17,516 nt of DNA, from NCBI GenBank assembly GCA_002311915.1, contig DCAF01000040.1, positions 90,996 to 108,511 on the forward strand, written 5' to 3'. A program made the position numbers and the translations under genes. Each line of letters starts with the position of its first letter. Position 1 is the first letter of the stretch. This document shows, one piece after another, positions 1 to 7,619 of this stretch. The DNA comes from Sulfurovum sp. UBA1140. GTDB lineage: Bacteria; Campylobacterota; Campylobacteria; Campylobacterales; Sulfurovaceae. Below the pieces are notes generated by a model that saw only the letters and a list, made by a program, of their open reading frames with translations, made no database searches and was not told where the DNA came from.

Positions 1-390
1 GATTTGGAACATTTCATTCCATCCCATGTGTGGTACTTTTAATTTATGGTCAAACTTTGACTCATCAAAAGCGACAACTTTGCCCTCTATTAGTCCTAAA
101 CCTTTGTGATTTCCAAACTCTTCACTGCTTTCAAACAGCAGTTGCATTCCTAAGCAGATACCAAGCAGTGGCTTTCCACTTTTGGCATAGGCTTTTACAG
201 CCTCATCCATTCCATTCTCTTTAAGGTGCTTCATTGCATCACCAAATGCACCAACACCTGGCAAAATTAACTTATCATAATTTTGCAGTTTTGTAGGGTC
301 ACTCTCTACAGCTATATCTGCTCCTACTTTTTCAAAAGCATTTATCACAGAAGCCAAGTTTCCCATGTTATAATCGACAATTCCTATCAA
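1..390 (-). CDS. hisH: Imidazole glycerol phosphate synthase subunit HisH (3' end cut by window edge)
   Basis: Glutaminase subunit of the HisHF synthase in histidine biosynthesis. It hydrolyses glutamine and passes ammonia to HisF, which makes IGP and AICAR. The 130 visible residues begin IGIVDYNMGNL and contain the oxyanion region LPGVGAFGDAM (about 43-53) and the class I amidotransferase nucleophile elbow GICLGMQ with Cys79. The catalytic His and Glu lie in the missing C-terminal part (family length about 200 residues). I chose the TTG at 390-388 because the conserved N-terminus begins there and AAGGA sits seven bases upstream; no in-frame ATG or GTG occurs just upstream. The gene is divergent from waaC. 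Identity is secure. Confidence 0.95.
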   Translation of the reverse strand, partial: MIGIVDYNMGNLASVINAFEKVGADIAVESDPTKLQNYDKLILPGVGAFGDAMKHLKENGMDEAVKAYAKSGKPLLGICLGMQLLFESSEEFGNHKGLGLIEGKVVAFDESKFDHKLKVPHMGWNEMFQI

Positions 391-418
391 GGGGAGTTCC
401 TTATTATAATTTAACGTG

Positions 419-424
419 ATTATA
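419..424 (-). promoter_or_regulatory. Predicted -10 box for hisH
   Basis: On the minus strand TATAAT is preceded by TTTGA and an AT-rich run, about 29 bases upstream of the hisH TTG. This would give a leader of roughly 20 bases. A second TATAAT at 403-408 lies too close to the ribosome binding site to be the promoter. No -35 box is evident, as is common in Campylobacterota sigma70 promoters. Pattern-based only. Confidence 0.4.
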
Positions 425-480
425 TCAAATTAAATTGAAAGCTCTTCCGTTAAGATTCAGTTCTCTTTAGAGTTTTTAGA

Positions 481-486
481 TAAAAT
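481..486 (+). promoter_or_regulatory. Possible -10 box for the waaC operon
   Basis: TAAAAT preceded by a T-rich stretch (GAGTTTTTAGA), 28 bases before the waaC ATG. It is the best candidate in the 123-base hisH-waaC divergent gap but a weak match. The downstream SD is AAGGGG, about seven bases before the ATG. Confidence 0.3.
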
Positions 487-513
487 AACACAAAAAGCTT
501 TAAGGGGATATAA

Positions 514-1512
514 ATGAAACTCGCCATTGTAAAACTTTCAGCCATGGGTGATATTATCCACGCAATGGTCGCACTACAATATATTAAACAACAGCATCCT
601 ACTTTGCAAATTGACTGGATAGTTGAACAGGGGTTTGCCAAAGTTTTAGAGGGTAACCCTCATATTGACAATATTTTACCTGTTAATCTAAAAGCGATAA
701 AAAAAGATAAAAAAGTTCTTTTTAAAGAGATTAAAAAAATAAAAATCTATGCCAAAGAGAAGTACGATTTAATTATTGATGCTCAAGGGCTTATAAAGTC
801 TGCCATTACTGCAAAACTCTTGGGCAAAAAAATTGCAGGATTCTCTAAAAACTCTATTCGTGAGGGGATTGCTAGTTATCTTTATACTCAAAAAATAGAG
901 ATAGCCTACAGTGCCAACACCATTGATAGAAATGCCAAAGTCATGAGCGAACCATTAAATGTTGAAATAACCCCTAAAATGATAATATATAAAGAGGCTT
1001 TTCTATTTTATAATAACGAAGATTCTATTATTTATGAGTATCTTTCGACAGATAAAAAAAATATTATTTTTGTTATTGGTTCAACATGGGAGAGCCGAAA
1101 CTATCCCCGAGATAAATTTGCACGTATTGCCAACGAACTTAAAGAGAACTGCTTAATCGCATGGGGAAGTGAAGAGGAGTACGACAAAGCATTATGGATA
1201 GAATCCCACGCATCTTATGCCAAGGCTCTACCAAAAATAGACCTTAACAGTCTAAAAGCCATTATTGCAAAATCTGACCTACTGATAGGAAACGATACAG
1301 GTCCGACACATATGGCATGGGGACTAAATATCCCCTCTATCACCATCTTTGGACCTACCCCTATTAACCGTGTCTATCAAACACCCATTAACAGAGTTAT
1401 CGCCTCGGAAAGTGACGTTGACCACTACAAACTTGATAAAAATGATTTCTCTATCACCGAGATAAAATCAGATAAGATTATCGCCATGGCTCAAGATTTA
1501 CTTAATGGTTAA
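514..1512 (+). CDS. waaC: Lipopolysaccharide heptosyltransferase I (WaaC)
   Basis: Adds the first L-glycero-D-manno-heptose from ADP-heptose to Kdo of the LPS/LOS inner core at the cytoplasmic face of the inner membrane (GT9, GT-B fold). The 332-residue protein has the usual length. It starts with the family motif KLSAMGDIIHA; Asp13 is the expected catalytic base. GNDTGPTHMAWGL (259-271) is the C-terminal ADP-heptose binding signature, followed by ITIFGPTP. AAGGGG precedes the ATG. The gene overlaps the following acyltransferase by 8 bases, so the two are cotranscribed. The waaC-htrB order matches the start of Campylobacter LOS loci. WaaF is the main alternative, but the N-terminal motif and the neighbour favour WaaC. 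Confidence 0.92.
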   Translation: MKLAIVKLSAMGDIIHAMVALQYIKQQHPTLQIDWIVEQGFAKVLEGNPHIDNILPVNLKAIKKDKKVLFKEIKKIKIYAKEKYDLIIDAQGLIKSAITAKLLGKKIAGFSKNSIREGIASYLYTQKIEIAYSANTIDRNAKVMSEPLNVEITPKMIIYKEAFLFYNNEDSIIYEYLSTDKKNIIFVIGSTWESRNYPRDKFARIANELKENCLIAWGSEEEYDKALWIESHASYAKALPKIDLNSLKAIIAKSDLLIGNDTGPTHMAWGLNIPSITIFGPTPINRVYQTPINRVIASESDVDHYKLDKNDFSITEIKSDKIIAMAQDLLNG

Positions 1513-2401
1513 TTACTTTTATCTGGGAGTCTACAAGTTTTTTGGCTTACTTTTAACTATTTTACCCCGAAAATTAACCATAAAACTGATGCAAGGGTTG
1601 GCATGGTTTGCCTATAGTGTTAGCCGTAAGCACCAACGTATTATTCATACCAATCTTGATTTAGCATTTAATAACAAGTTGAGTAAAAAAGAAAAAAGAG
1701 AGATTGGAATTGGTGCGTTTACCAATCTTATTGATACCACTTTTGGAATTATTAAGCGTGATGGTATGAGTAAAAAAGAGGTAATACAAAATATCTCATT
1801 TGAGGGTGAAGAGATTGTTAAAAAATATCAAGATGAGGGTAAAAAAATAATTTTTATTACAGGTCATCAAGGTAATTGGGAACTTCTTTCGCAATCTATT
1901 GCTATTAAATTTAACCTAACACTAGTGGGTGTTGGGAGAAAACTTGACAGTGAACTGATGGACAGCGTCTTAAAAGAGAACCGAGAGCAGTTTAATGTCG
2001 AAATGGTTTATAAAAAAGGGGCAATGAAAGGAACCATCAAAGCCCTATCTCAAAAAAAAGCAGTGGGTATTTTAATTGACCAAGCACTGCCCCCCAAACA
2101 AGCCATCAATATAGATTTTTTTGGACATCAAGCAAGACACACGCCCATTACAGCTATTTTGTCCAGAAAGTTTGATATTGACTTGATTCCTGCTTTTATC
2201 TCTACTCAAAACTATATCGACTACCATGTTAAAATATATCCCCCTATTCATGCCATAAAAACAGAAAATCAAGAAGAAGATTTAAAAAATAGTACCCAAG
2301 CACAAGCCAACATGATGGAACAGGTGATTAAAAAGAACCCAAAACAGTGGTTTTGGATGCACAAACGATGGAAAGGATTAAACAATAAAATTTACACATA
2401 G
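1505..2401 (+). CDS. htrB: Lipid A biosynthesis late acyltransferase (LpxL/HtrB family)
   Basis: Transfers a secondary acyl chain from acyl-ACP to Kdo-lipid A at the inner membrane. The 298-residue length is normal. A hydrophobic N-terminal segment (about 5-20) is the expected membrane anchor. The catalytic HX4E motif is in TGHQGNWELL (His121, Glu126). Downstream DQALPP and the late FWMHKRWK, which resembles the WxHxRxK ending of the family, are also present. The ATG lies inside the end of waaC (8-base overlap), and the stop is 9 bases before the PAP2 gene. Which acyl chain and position it uses cannot be read from sequence. The symbol follows Campylobacter usage (htrB/waaM). Confidence 0.92.
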   Translation: MVNYFYLGVYKFFGLLLTILPRKLTIKLMQGLAWFAYSVSRKHQRIIHTNLDLAFNNKLSKKEKREIGIGAFTNLIDTTFGIIKRDGMSKKEVIQNISFEGEEIVKKYQDEGKKIIFITGHQGNWELLSQSIAIKFNLTLVGVGRKLDSELMDSVLKENREQFNVEMVYKKGAMKGTIKALSQKKAVGILIDQALPPKQAINIDFFGHQARHTPITAILSRKFDIDLIPAFISTQNYIDYHVKIYPPIHAIKTENQEEDLKNSTQAQANMMEQVIKKNPKQWFWMHKRWKGLNNKIYT

Positions 2402-2410
2402 AGGACTCTT

Positions 2411-3004
2411 ATGCAAAAACTAATAACAATTCTAATATTTATGCTCTTAAGCACCAACACACTTACCGCGTGGGAGTTGGATAAAAAAGTTAAAAAAGAT
2501 GAGGGTGGATTTTGGGGAGCCCACTACGATATACCCAAACTGCTTATACTAGGAACTGTAGGAGTAGCAGGGTATGAGGGAACCAAAAGTAGAATGGGGA
2601 AAACAGCTTGGCAGAGTTTGGATGCAGGAATCATGTCTCAACTGCTTACCGAAGGAGCTAAAAAAATAGCAGGAAGAAACCGACCACGTGAAGCAGAGAC
2701 CTCATCAGAGTGGCAAGAGGGGGGTGCCAGTTTTTTTAGTGGACATGTCTCGGGAACCACGGCTTTGGTTACCCCTTTTATTTTAGAGTATCAAGAGGAG
2801 TATCCTTTAACACATCTGTTATGGGCATTGCCCCTTCATCAGATGGTTGGGCGAGTCAAAGCACAAGCCCACTGGCAAAGTGATGTAATAGTGGGTGCAT
2901 TGGTTGGTTTTGCCAGTGGTTATTGGGCAACCAAAAGAGAGACCCCACTAATACTCTATTTTGATAGTGACAAAGTGGTTGTGGGTTTAAAGCATCAATT
3001 CTAA
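2411..3004 (+). CDS. Exported PAP2-family phosphatase
   Basis: Type 2 phosphatidic acid phosphatase of 197 residues. Residues 1-20 look like a signal peptide or N-terminal anchor (ILIFMLLSTNTLTA). All three PAP2 motifs are visible: KX6RP (Lys84, Arg91-Pro92), SGH (110-112, preceded by Phe rather than the common Pro) and RX5HX3D (Arg148, His154, Asp158). The active site should face the periplasm. AGAGGA lies just before the ATG, and the gene sits between the lipid A acyltransferase and an LtaS/MdoB-like transferase. Likely substrates are a lipid A phosphate (as for Helicobacter LpxE/LpxF) or a lipid phosphate released by the neighbouring transferase. Sequence does not decide between these and a general PgpB-like role. 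Confidence 0.85.
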   Translation: MQKLITILIFMLLSTNTLTAWELDKKVKKDEGGFWGAHYDIPKLLILGTVGVAGYEGTKSRMGKTAWQSLDAGIMSQLLTEGAKKIAGRNRPREAETSSEWQEGGASFFSGHVSGTTALVTPFILEYQEEYPLTHLLWALPLHQMVGRVKAQAHWQSDVIVGALVGFASGYWATKRETPLILYFDSDKVVVGLKHQF

Positions 3005-3014
3005 AAAGACTGTT

Positions 3015-4910
3015 ATGATAAAAAGTTTACAAAATAACCTAAAAGAGGGATTCATCGCCTATGGGGTTATCTTTAAATATTGGGTACTTTTTCTACTCAT
3101 AGGGTTAACAGCAAGAACACTCCTTAGTTTTTTATTTATGGAGCCAATAAGTTCCGAACTGCTCTATATACTGCTCTATGGATTAAGAATGGACACCATT
3201 GTCTTTTCGGCACTGGGCATTATATTCTCTCTTCTCTATACCTTTAACCTACTTCTATTACTACAAGTGGCATTAACATTAAGCACCTTGGCATACTTTA
3301 TTATTGAAATTGTTACCTTTGGTTTTCTTGATAAATTTTATGCCCGACCCAACTATCTTTTTTTAGAACACCTTGGCAACTACCGTGAGGTATTTGGTAT
3401 GATTTGGGAACTCTATACCGTTCCACTTATCGTTCTTCTTCCCATTTTGCTCTATACTATATATAGGGTGGATCTTTATTTTAAACAAACCCTCTATAAG
3501 AGTAGTATAAAAGCAAAACTTATGGTGCTTCCCTTTATACTCATACTTCTCATGCTAGGAGGTCGTTCATCGCTTGACTCTTCGACTCCTAACCAAGGAT
3601 TCTATACCTTTAGTAGACAAGGCATTAACAACGAACTTGCCAACAACTCTATCTTTTCGATTCTTTATGCCAACTACCTGCTTAAAAAAGAGAAGTTTTA
3701 TAACTATGGTGACCTCTCTTTTAAAGATGCCTTGGCAAATGTTAAAAGATTGAACCATATCAACAACGAAACAGAGGGGCTACACCGATTACAAAAATCT
3801 CTTTTTAACAAAAAGAAAAATATTATACTGGTCATATTAGAGAGCTTTGGTCATGAACATGTGGGGTATTTAGGGGGAACACCTACCACACCCAACCTAG
3901 ATAGACTGACCAAAGAGTCACTCTATTTTACCAACCTATACGCAACAGGTACACGAACCTCTTGGGGAATTTCAGCACTGACCACTTCGCTCTACCCTAT
4001 TCCTTCACGAGAGTATGTCAAAGCCTCTAAATCACAAAAAGATTTCTATACCACTGCCAAAACGCTAAAAAATCATGGTTACGAAAGTACCTTTTTATAC
4101 TCTGGCGATGTTGATTTTGACAATATGAGAGGCTTTCTATTGGCTAATGGATATGATAACGTGTATGGAAAAGAGAGCTTTAGCAAAGAGAAAAATAGAT
4201 ACACATGGGGATACTCTGATGAAGATTTATACAATAAAGCCCTCTTCTTGGCAAAAAACAGTAAAAAGAAACCCTTTTTTTTAACCCTGCTTACCCTATC
4301 AAGTCATGAACCATTTGATTACCCAAAAAACAGAGTAGCCCCCTATAGTAAAGCTCCAATAGAAGGGTTTGCCAACTCTATTAAATACGCCGACTATGCC
4401 ATTGGTCAATTTATGAAGCAACTCAAACAAGAGGGACTACTTGAAAATACCGTAGTAGCCTTTATTGCAGATCACAACAATGATGCTTATGGAGCTTTTG
4501 ATGTTCCCATTGACCGATATAAAATTCCTGCCATTATTCTCTCTAGTGATTTTAAAGAGCCTAGAAAATATGATAAGATAGCCTCTCAAATTGATTTTGC
4601 TCCAACCCTTTTAGATGTAGCAGGTATTGATGCTCTTCTTCCTACCATGGGCAGTTCGGTACTGCAAGTAGAACGAGATTCGGCTCTGCTGTTGGCTAAA
4701 AAAAGAAACTTTGCCTATCTACTAAATGACCGAGTTGTTCTTTATAAAAAAAATAGACCTGCACGTACCTATACCCATCAGTTAAAACTGATCAAAACCA
4801 ATGAGCAAGAGCTAAAAGATGGCTTATCTTATATTTACGCCAGTCACTACCTCTATCAACATAAAGCGTTGTATAATATTGAGCTACCTCTAGCAAACCC
4901 CAATGAGTAG
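3015..4910 (+). CDS. LtaS/MdoB-type membrane phosphoglycerol or phosphoethanolamine transferase (sulfatase fold)
   Basis: A 631-residue inner-membrane protein with about five TM segments (roughly 17-40, 60-82, 83-104, 131-150, 168-182) and a periplasmic alkaline-phosphatase-fold domain from about 270. Metal and catalytic residues of the LTA synthase family are in place: Glu276 in LVILESFG, the nucleophile candidate Thr315 in TGTRTSWG, His431 in SSHEPF, and Asp486-His487 in IADHNND. The TPNLDRLTKES stretch is typical of COG1368. Relatives (LtaS, OpgB/MdoB) move glycerol phosphate from phosphatidylglycerol to a glycan; EptA-type enzymes move phosphoethanolamine. The motifs resemble LtaS/MdoB more than EptA. 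Its place at the end of an LOS operon after a PAP2 phosphatase suggests modification of LOS or another periplasmic glycan. Donor and acceptor are unknown. Confidence 0.85.
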   Translation: MIKSLQNNLKEGFIAYGVIFKYWVLFLLIGLTARTLLSFLFMEPISSELLYILLYGLRMDTIVFSALGIIFSLLYTFNLLLLLQVALTLSTLAYFIIEIVTFGFLDKFYARPNYLFLEHLGNYREVFGMIWELYTVPLIVLLPILLYTIYRVDLYFKQTLYKSSIKAKLMVLPFILILLMLGGRSSLDSSTPNQGFYTFSRQGINNELANNSIFSILYANYLLKKEKFYNYGDLSFKDALANVKRLNHINNETEGLHRLQKSLFNKKKNIILVILESFGHEHVGYLGGTPTTPNLDRLTKESLYFTNLYATGTRTSWGISALTTSLYPIPSREYVKASKSQKDFYTTAKTLKNHGYESTFLYSGDVDFDNMRGFLLANGYDNVYGKESFSKEKNRYTWGYSDEDLYNKALFLAKNSKKKPFFLTLLTLSSHEPFDYPKNRVAPYSKAPIEGFANSIKYADYAIGQFMKQLKQEGLLENTVVAFIADHNNDAYGAFDVPIDRYKIPAIILSSDFKEPRKYDKIASQIDFAPTLLDVAGIDALLPTMGSSVLQVERDSALLLAKKRNFAYLLNDRVVLYKKNRPARTYTHQLKLIKTNEQELKDGLSYIYASHYLYQHKALYNIELPLANPNE

Positions 4911-4912
4911 TG

Positions 4913-4927
4913 AGAATTTTAAATTCT
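4913..4927. terminator. Short AT-rich palindrome between convergent genes
   Basis: AGAATTT and AAATTCT form a 7-bp inverted repeat around one T, between the stops of the LtaS-like gene and the Kdo transferase-like gene. A T-rich run follows on the plus strand. The stem is almost all A-T, so it would be a weak bidirectional terminator at best. Confidence 0.25.
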
Positions 4928-6028
4928 TTATTTATTTACTTTTTTGATAAATTTATAAAAGTTCTCATATAGATGCTCATCTTTTTCAATAAGATAGTCA
5001 TAATAAAGATATTTTAAGAAGTTATCAACCAGTCTCTCTTCAAATATCCAATTATCAAGATTTAGCAGAGTATCTATAAGAGCGTCTATATTATCCACGC
5101 CTTTGGTTATACCATCTATTCTGTAAAAGGCACTTCCTAGCACAATAACTCTCTTTTTAAAAAGTAGAGACTCTACACCCACCGTTGAGTTTATTGTTAT
5201 AACAACATCGCTCTTTTCAATCAACTCTTGTGTTGGATAACCATTGGCAAAAGAGATATACTCTGACTCTTTGGCTCTTTTATGTAAATCAGGATAATTA
5301 CGACTACTAGATGGATGCTCTTTTAATACAAAGTGATAAGAGGTCAATTCTCTACTAATTTGCTCTATTATATCAAAAAAAAATTTCATATTTTTAATCC
5401 ATTTAGAGTTGGTAATAATCTGTGTATCTGAATCAACTTGAAAGGGAACAAATATAAATTGTTTAGGAAGAGGTTCAAGTGAGGTCTCAAACTTTCTTTT
5501 GTTTTTAGCTCGTCTAGGAGTTAAACTATTTGGTAGATTTAAACTATTTTGATATGCGTCAAAAAAGCTTCTCTCTCTTGGTACAGAATTATCTGCATTA
5601 ATTCCTTTTGCATCAAGAACCAAACGATTTGGCAAAAGACCATTTTCAAAAAAGATAGATTTAACCCCTTTTAGTTTAGCTATCTCAATTGCTATACGCT
5701 GACGACATTTTCCCCCATTCCATAACAACATTGCATCATACTTTTTATCAATTAAGGAATAATATCGAAGATAGTGAAAAAGAGCTAATGTATTAAAATA
5801 TAGACCCAACATAGATTTAGGCAGGGGAGCAACTTTAACTCTAAACTCCTCTATCGCAAACTTTATAGCAGGTTTCAAATCAACTCTGTGTAGCTCTTTT
5901 AAAGCTTTAAAAGAGAGTAGCAAACGATATTTGGGTAAAACAATATCAAAAAAATCAGAGTCCTCTTTTTTTAGTCTTATAAAAAACTTTTTATGACTTG
6001 AACGAATAGCAAAGAGAAGAACTTTCAT
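4928..6028 (-). CDS. KpsS/KpsC-like (Capsule_synth family) Kdo transferase
   Basis: A 366-residue protein with no signal peptide, probably cytoplasmic. It resembles capsule polysaccharide proteins KpsS/KpsC, whose relatives are beta-Kdo transferases that start the lipid-linked Kdo linker. Visible landmarks are FFENGLLP (126-133), a conserved Asp139 and Asn144 region, FVPFQVDSDTQI (193-204), LKEHPSS (235-241) and NSTVGVES (280-287). The last two are typical nucleotide-sugar binding parts of this GT-B group. The ATG has AAGG six bases upstream. It is transcribed towards the LtaS-like gene and away from the LPS kinase gene. It could act on LOS, a capsule or another Kdo-containing glycan; no capsule export genes are in the window. 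Family assignment is good, exact reaction inferred. Confidence 0.75.
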   Translation of the reverse strand: MKVLLFAIRSSHKKFFIRLKKEDSDFFDIVLPKYRLLLSFKALKELHRVDLKPAIKFAIEEFRVKVAPLPKSMLGLYFNTLALFHYLRYYSLIDKKYDAMLLWNGGKCRQRIAIEIAKLKGVKSIFFENGLLPNRLVLDAKGINADNSVPRERSFFDAYQNSLNLPNSLTPRRAKNKRKFETSLEPLPKQFIFVPFQVDSDTQIITNSKWIKNMKFFFDIIEQISRELTSYHFVLKEHPSSSRNYPDLHKRAKESEYISFANGYPTQELIEKSDVVITINSTVGVESLLFKKRVIVLGSAFYRIDGITKGVDNIDALIDTLLNLDNWIFEERLVDNFLKYLYYDYLIEKDEHLYENFYKFIKKVNK

Positions 6029-6107
6029 GAAATACCTTATTTAGAAATAATCAAATTATCTCTGAAAAATCCTTTATAACACGAGTACCATTTTATCTTT
6101 TTTTTGA

Positions 6108-6113
6108 TATACT
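6108..6113 (+). promoter_or_regulatory. Predicted -10 box for the kinase-glycosyltransferase operon
   Basis: TATACT preceded by an eight-T run and GA, 33 bases before the kinase ATG. The T-tract plus TATACT layout matches the promoter proposed for acpP. The same 117-base gap should also hold the promoter of the divergent Kdo transferase-like gene; TTATAAA-like boxes occur on that strand but none stands out. Confidence 0.5.
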
Positions 6114-6145
6114 CCTTTATTGAAATATAGAAATGAGAAATTAAA

Positions 6146-6883
6146 ATGAACCATGAAATTCTAAATGAACGACACAAATATTTTGTAAAGAATATCAGAA
6201 CCTATTTTAACCAAAGCTCCAATGAGACTATTTTCCAAAAGCGTAATACCATTAAACGTATTGAATTTGAGGGAAAAAAATATATTGTCAAATCCTTTAA
6301 GAAACCTCATATTATCAATAAAGTTATTTATGGTTTTTTTAGAAAAAGCAAAGCTAAAAAATCATATCTAAATAGCATAAAAATATCTGATTTTACTCCT
6401 GCTCCAATTGCTTATATAGAATTTAAGAAATTTCATCTTTTAGAAAATAGCTATTTTATTAGTGAACCATTTGATTATGACTTTACCATTAGAAAAGCCC
6501 TAACCAACCAAAACCATCCGAATAAAGATAAAATCTATAAAGCCTTTGCTAAATTTACCAATCAACTTCACAAAAGAGGTATACTGCATCTCGACTACTC
6601 CCCTGGTAATATTCTAATAAAAGAGCATGAGGGGGGATATAAGTTTAAGATTATAGATGTCAATAGGATGCAGTTCAAAGAGCTTACTTTGGATGAACGG
6701 TTAGAAAACTTTGCTAAACTTTGGGCAACTGATAAAGATTTAACCATTATCATTCAAGAATATGCCAAAATAAATAATATAGATGAGAAAAGAGCTTTAG
6801 CTACAACACTAAAAGCTTCACAGAAACATAAAAATAGAAAAAATTTCAAAAAAAAGCTTAAAGGAAAAAAAGTTGTTGATTAA
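6146..6883 (+). CDS. LPS core kinase (Kdo kinase/WaaP-like, protein-kinase fold)
   Basis: A 245-residue kinase-fold protein expected to phosphorylate a core sugar (Kdo or heptose) with ATP in the cytoplasm. Visible elements are the ATP-binding lysine in YIVKSFKK (Lys49), the catalytic loop HLDYSPGNILI (His148, Asp150, Asn155) and the metal-binding IIDVNRM (Asp171), which replaces the DFG motif as in the WaaP/KdkA/InaA group. The C-terminus (about 215-243) is very rich in Lys and may contact membrane or acidic LPS. The ATG is the first in-frame start and its SD is weak. The last 11 bases overlap the next gene. GC is low: 33 of the 120 bases at 6181-6300. The sugar target cannot be told from sequence. 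Confidence 0.75.
   Translation: MNHEILNERHKYFVKNIRTYFNQSSNETIFQKRNTIKRIEFEGKKYIVKSFKKPHIINKVIYGFFRKSKAKKSYLNSIKISDFTPAPIAYIEFKKFHLLENSYFISEPFDYDFTIRKALTNQNHPNKDKIYKAFAKFTNQLHKRGILHLDYSPGNILIKEHEGGYKFKIIDVNRMQFKELTLDERLENFAKLWATDKDLTIIIQEYAKINNIDEKRALATTLKASQKHKNRKNFKKKLKGKKVVD
6861..6865 (+). promoter_or_regulatory. Ribosome binding site that fixes the TTG start of the WaaE-like gene
   Basis: AAGGA inside the last codons of the kinase gene, seven bases before the TTG at 6873. The conserved family start ISVVIMAKN follows at once, while the next ATG (6903) would remove the first beta strand. This supports TTG initiation and translational coupling to the kinase. Confidence 0.6.
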
Positions 6884-7619
6884 AAATATATCTGTGGTTA
6901 TTATGGCAAAAAATGCCCAAGAGACACTGGATCTTACCCTTGATTCTCTAGGCTCTTTTAGTGAAGTTATTCTCTATCTCAATAACTCAACGGATAACAG
7001 CGAAAAAATTGCCCAAAAATATAGTAATGTTAAAATTATTAAAGGGGAGTTTAGAGGATTTGGAAATACTAAAAATGACGCAGGAGAACATAGCAAAAAT
7101 GACTGGATACTCTCTTTGGATAGTGATGAGATTATCACGGTAAAACTATTAGAAGAGATAAACAAACAAAAGCTATCTAATCCCAAAAATATATTTAAAC
7201 TCAAACGAAACAACTACTTTTTGGGGTATAAAACACAAAGTAGTGATACCATTTTGCGTATTTACAATAGAACTTTTACTCAATTTAACAGTAATCCTGT
7301 ACATGAAAAGGTCATAATTCCTCATAATGCTAATATCATTACACTAAATGAGCCATTTACTCACTTAAATATTACTAACATCAACCAAACTCTAACCAAG
7401 ATTATTCAATATACTGATTTGGGAACAAAAGATAAAAAAACCTGCTTTTTTAGTATAGTTATTGTTAAATCTATTTTTGCTTTTTTTAAAACCTATATTT
7501 TACAAGGCAATATCATTCGTGGATGGGTGGGTTTTGCTTTGGCTATTAACTCTGCAAATAAACGCTACTATAAATATATCAAACAGTTCATTAACTGTCA
7601 AAAGAGTAAAAAAATATGA
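6873..7619 (+). CDS. Family 2 glycosyltransferase, WaaE/KdtX-like
   Basis: A 248-residue GT-A enzyme resembling WaaE/KdtX, which add glucose to heptose I of the LPS inner core. The opening ISVVIMAKNAQETLDLTLDS and the later LYLNNSTDNS contain the nucleotide-binding strands, and SLDSDE (81-86) is the DXD metal/UDP-sugar motif. PVHEKV, about 146-151, is also typical of this subgroup. The start is TTG with a good SD in the kinase end. The stop overlaps the next ATG as ATGA, so three genes are coupled. One short hydrophobic stretch near 192-205 may lie on the membrane. Sugar specificity is inferred from subgroup resemblance only. Confidence 0.8.
   Translation: MLIKNISVVIMAKNAQETLDLTLDSLGSFSEVILYLNNSTDNSEKIAQKYSNVKIIKGEFRGFGNTKNDAGEHSKNDWILSLDSDEIITVKLLEEINKQKLSNPKNIFKLKRNNYFLGYKTQSSDTILRIYNRTFTQFNSNPVHEKVIIPHNANIITLNEPFTHLNITNINQTLTKIIQYTDLGTKDKKTCFFSIVIVKSIFAFFKTYILQGNIIRGWVGFALAINSANKRYYKYIKQFINCQKSKKI

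Noticed and set aside
30..224. 64-codon plus-strand open frame near the left edge
   Set aside because: Antisense to hisH, whose conserved motifs are read on the minus strand throughout this stretch; no SD or family resemblance.
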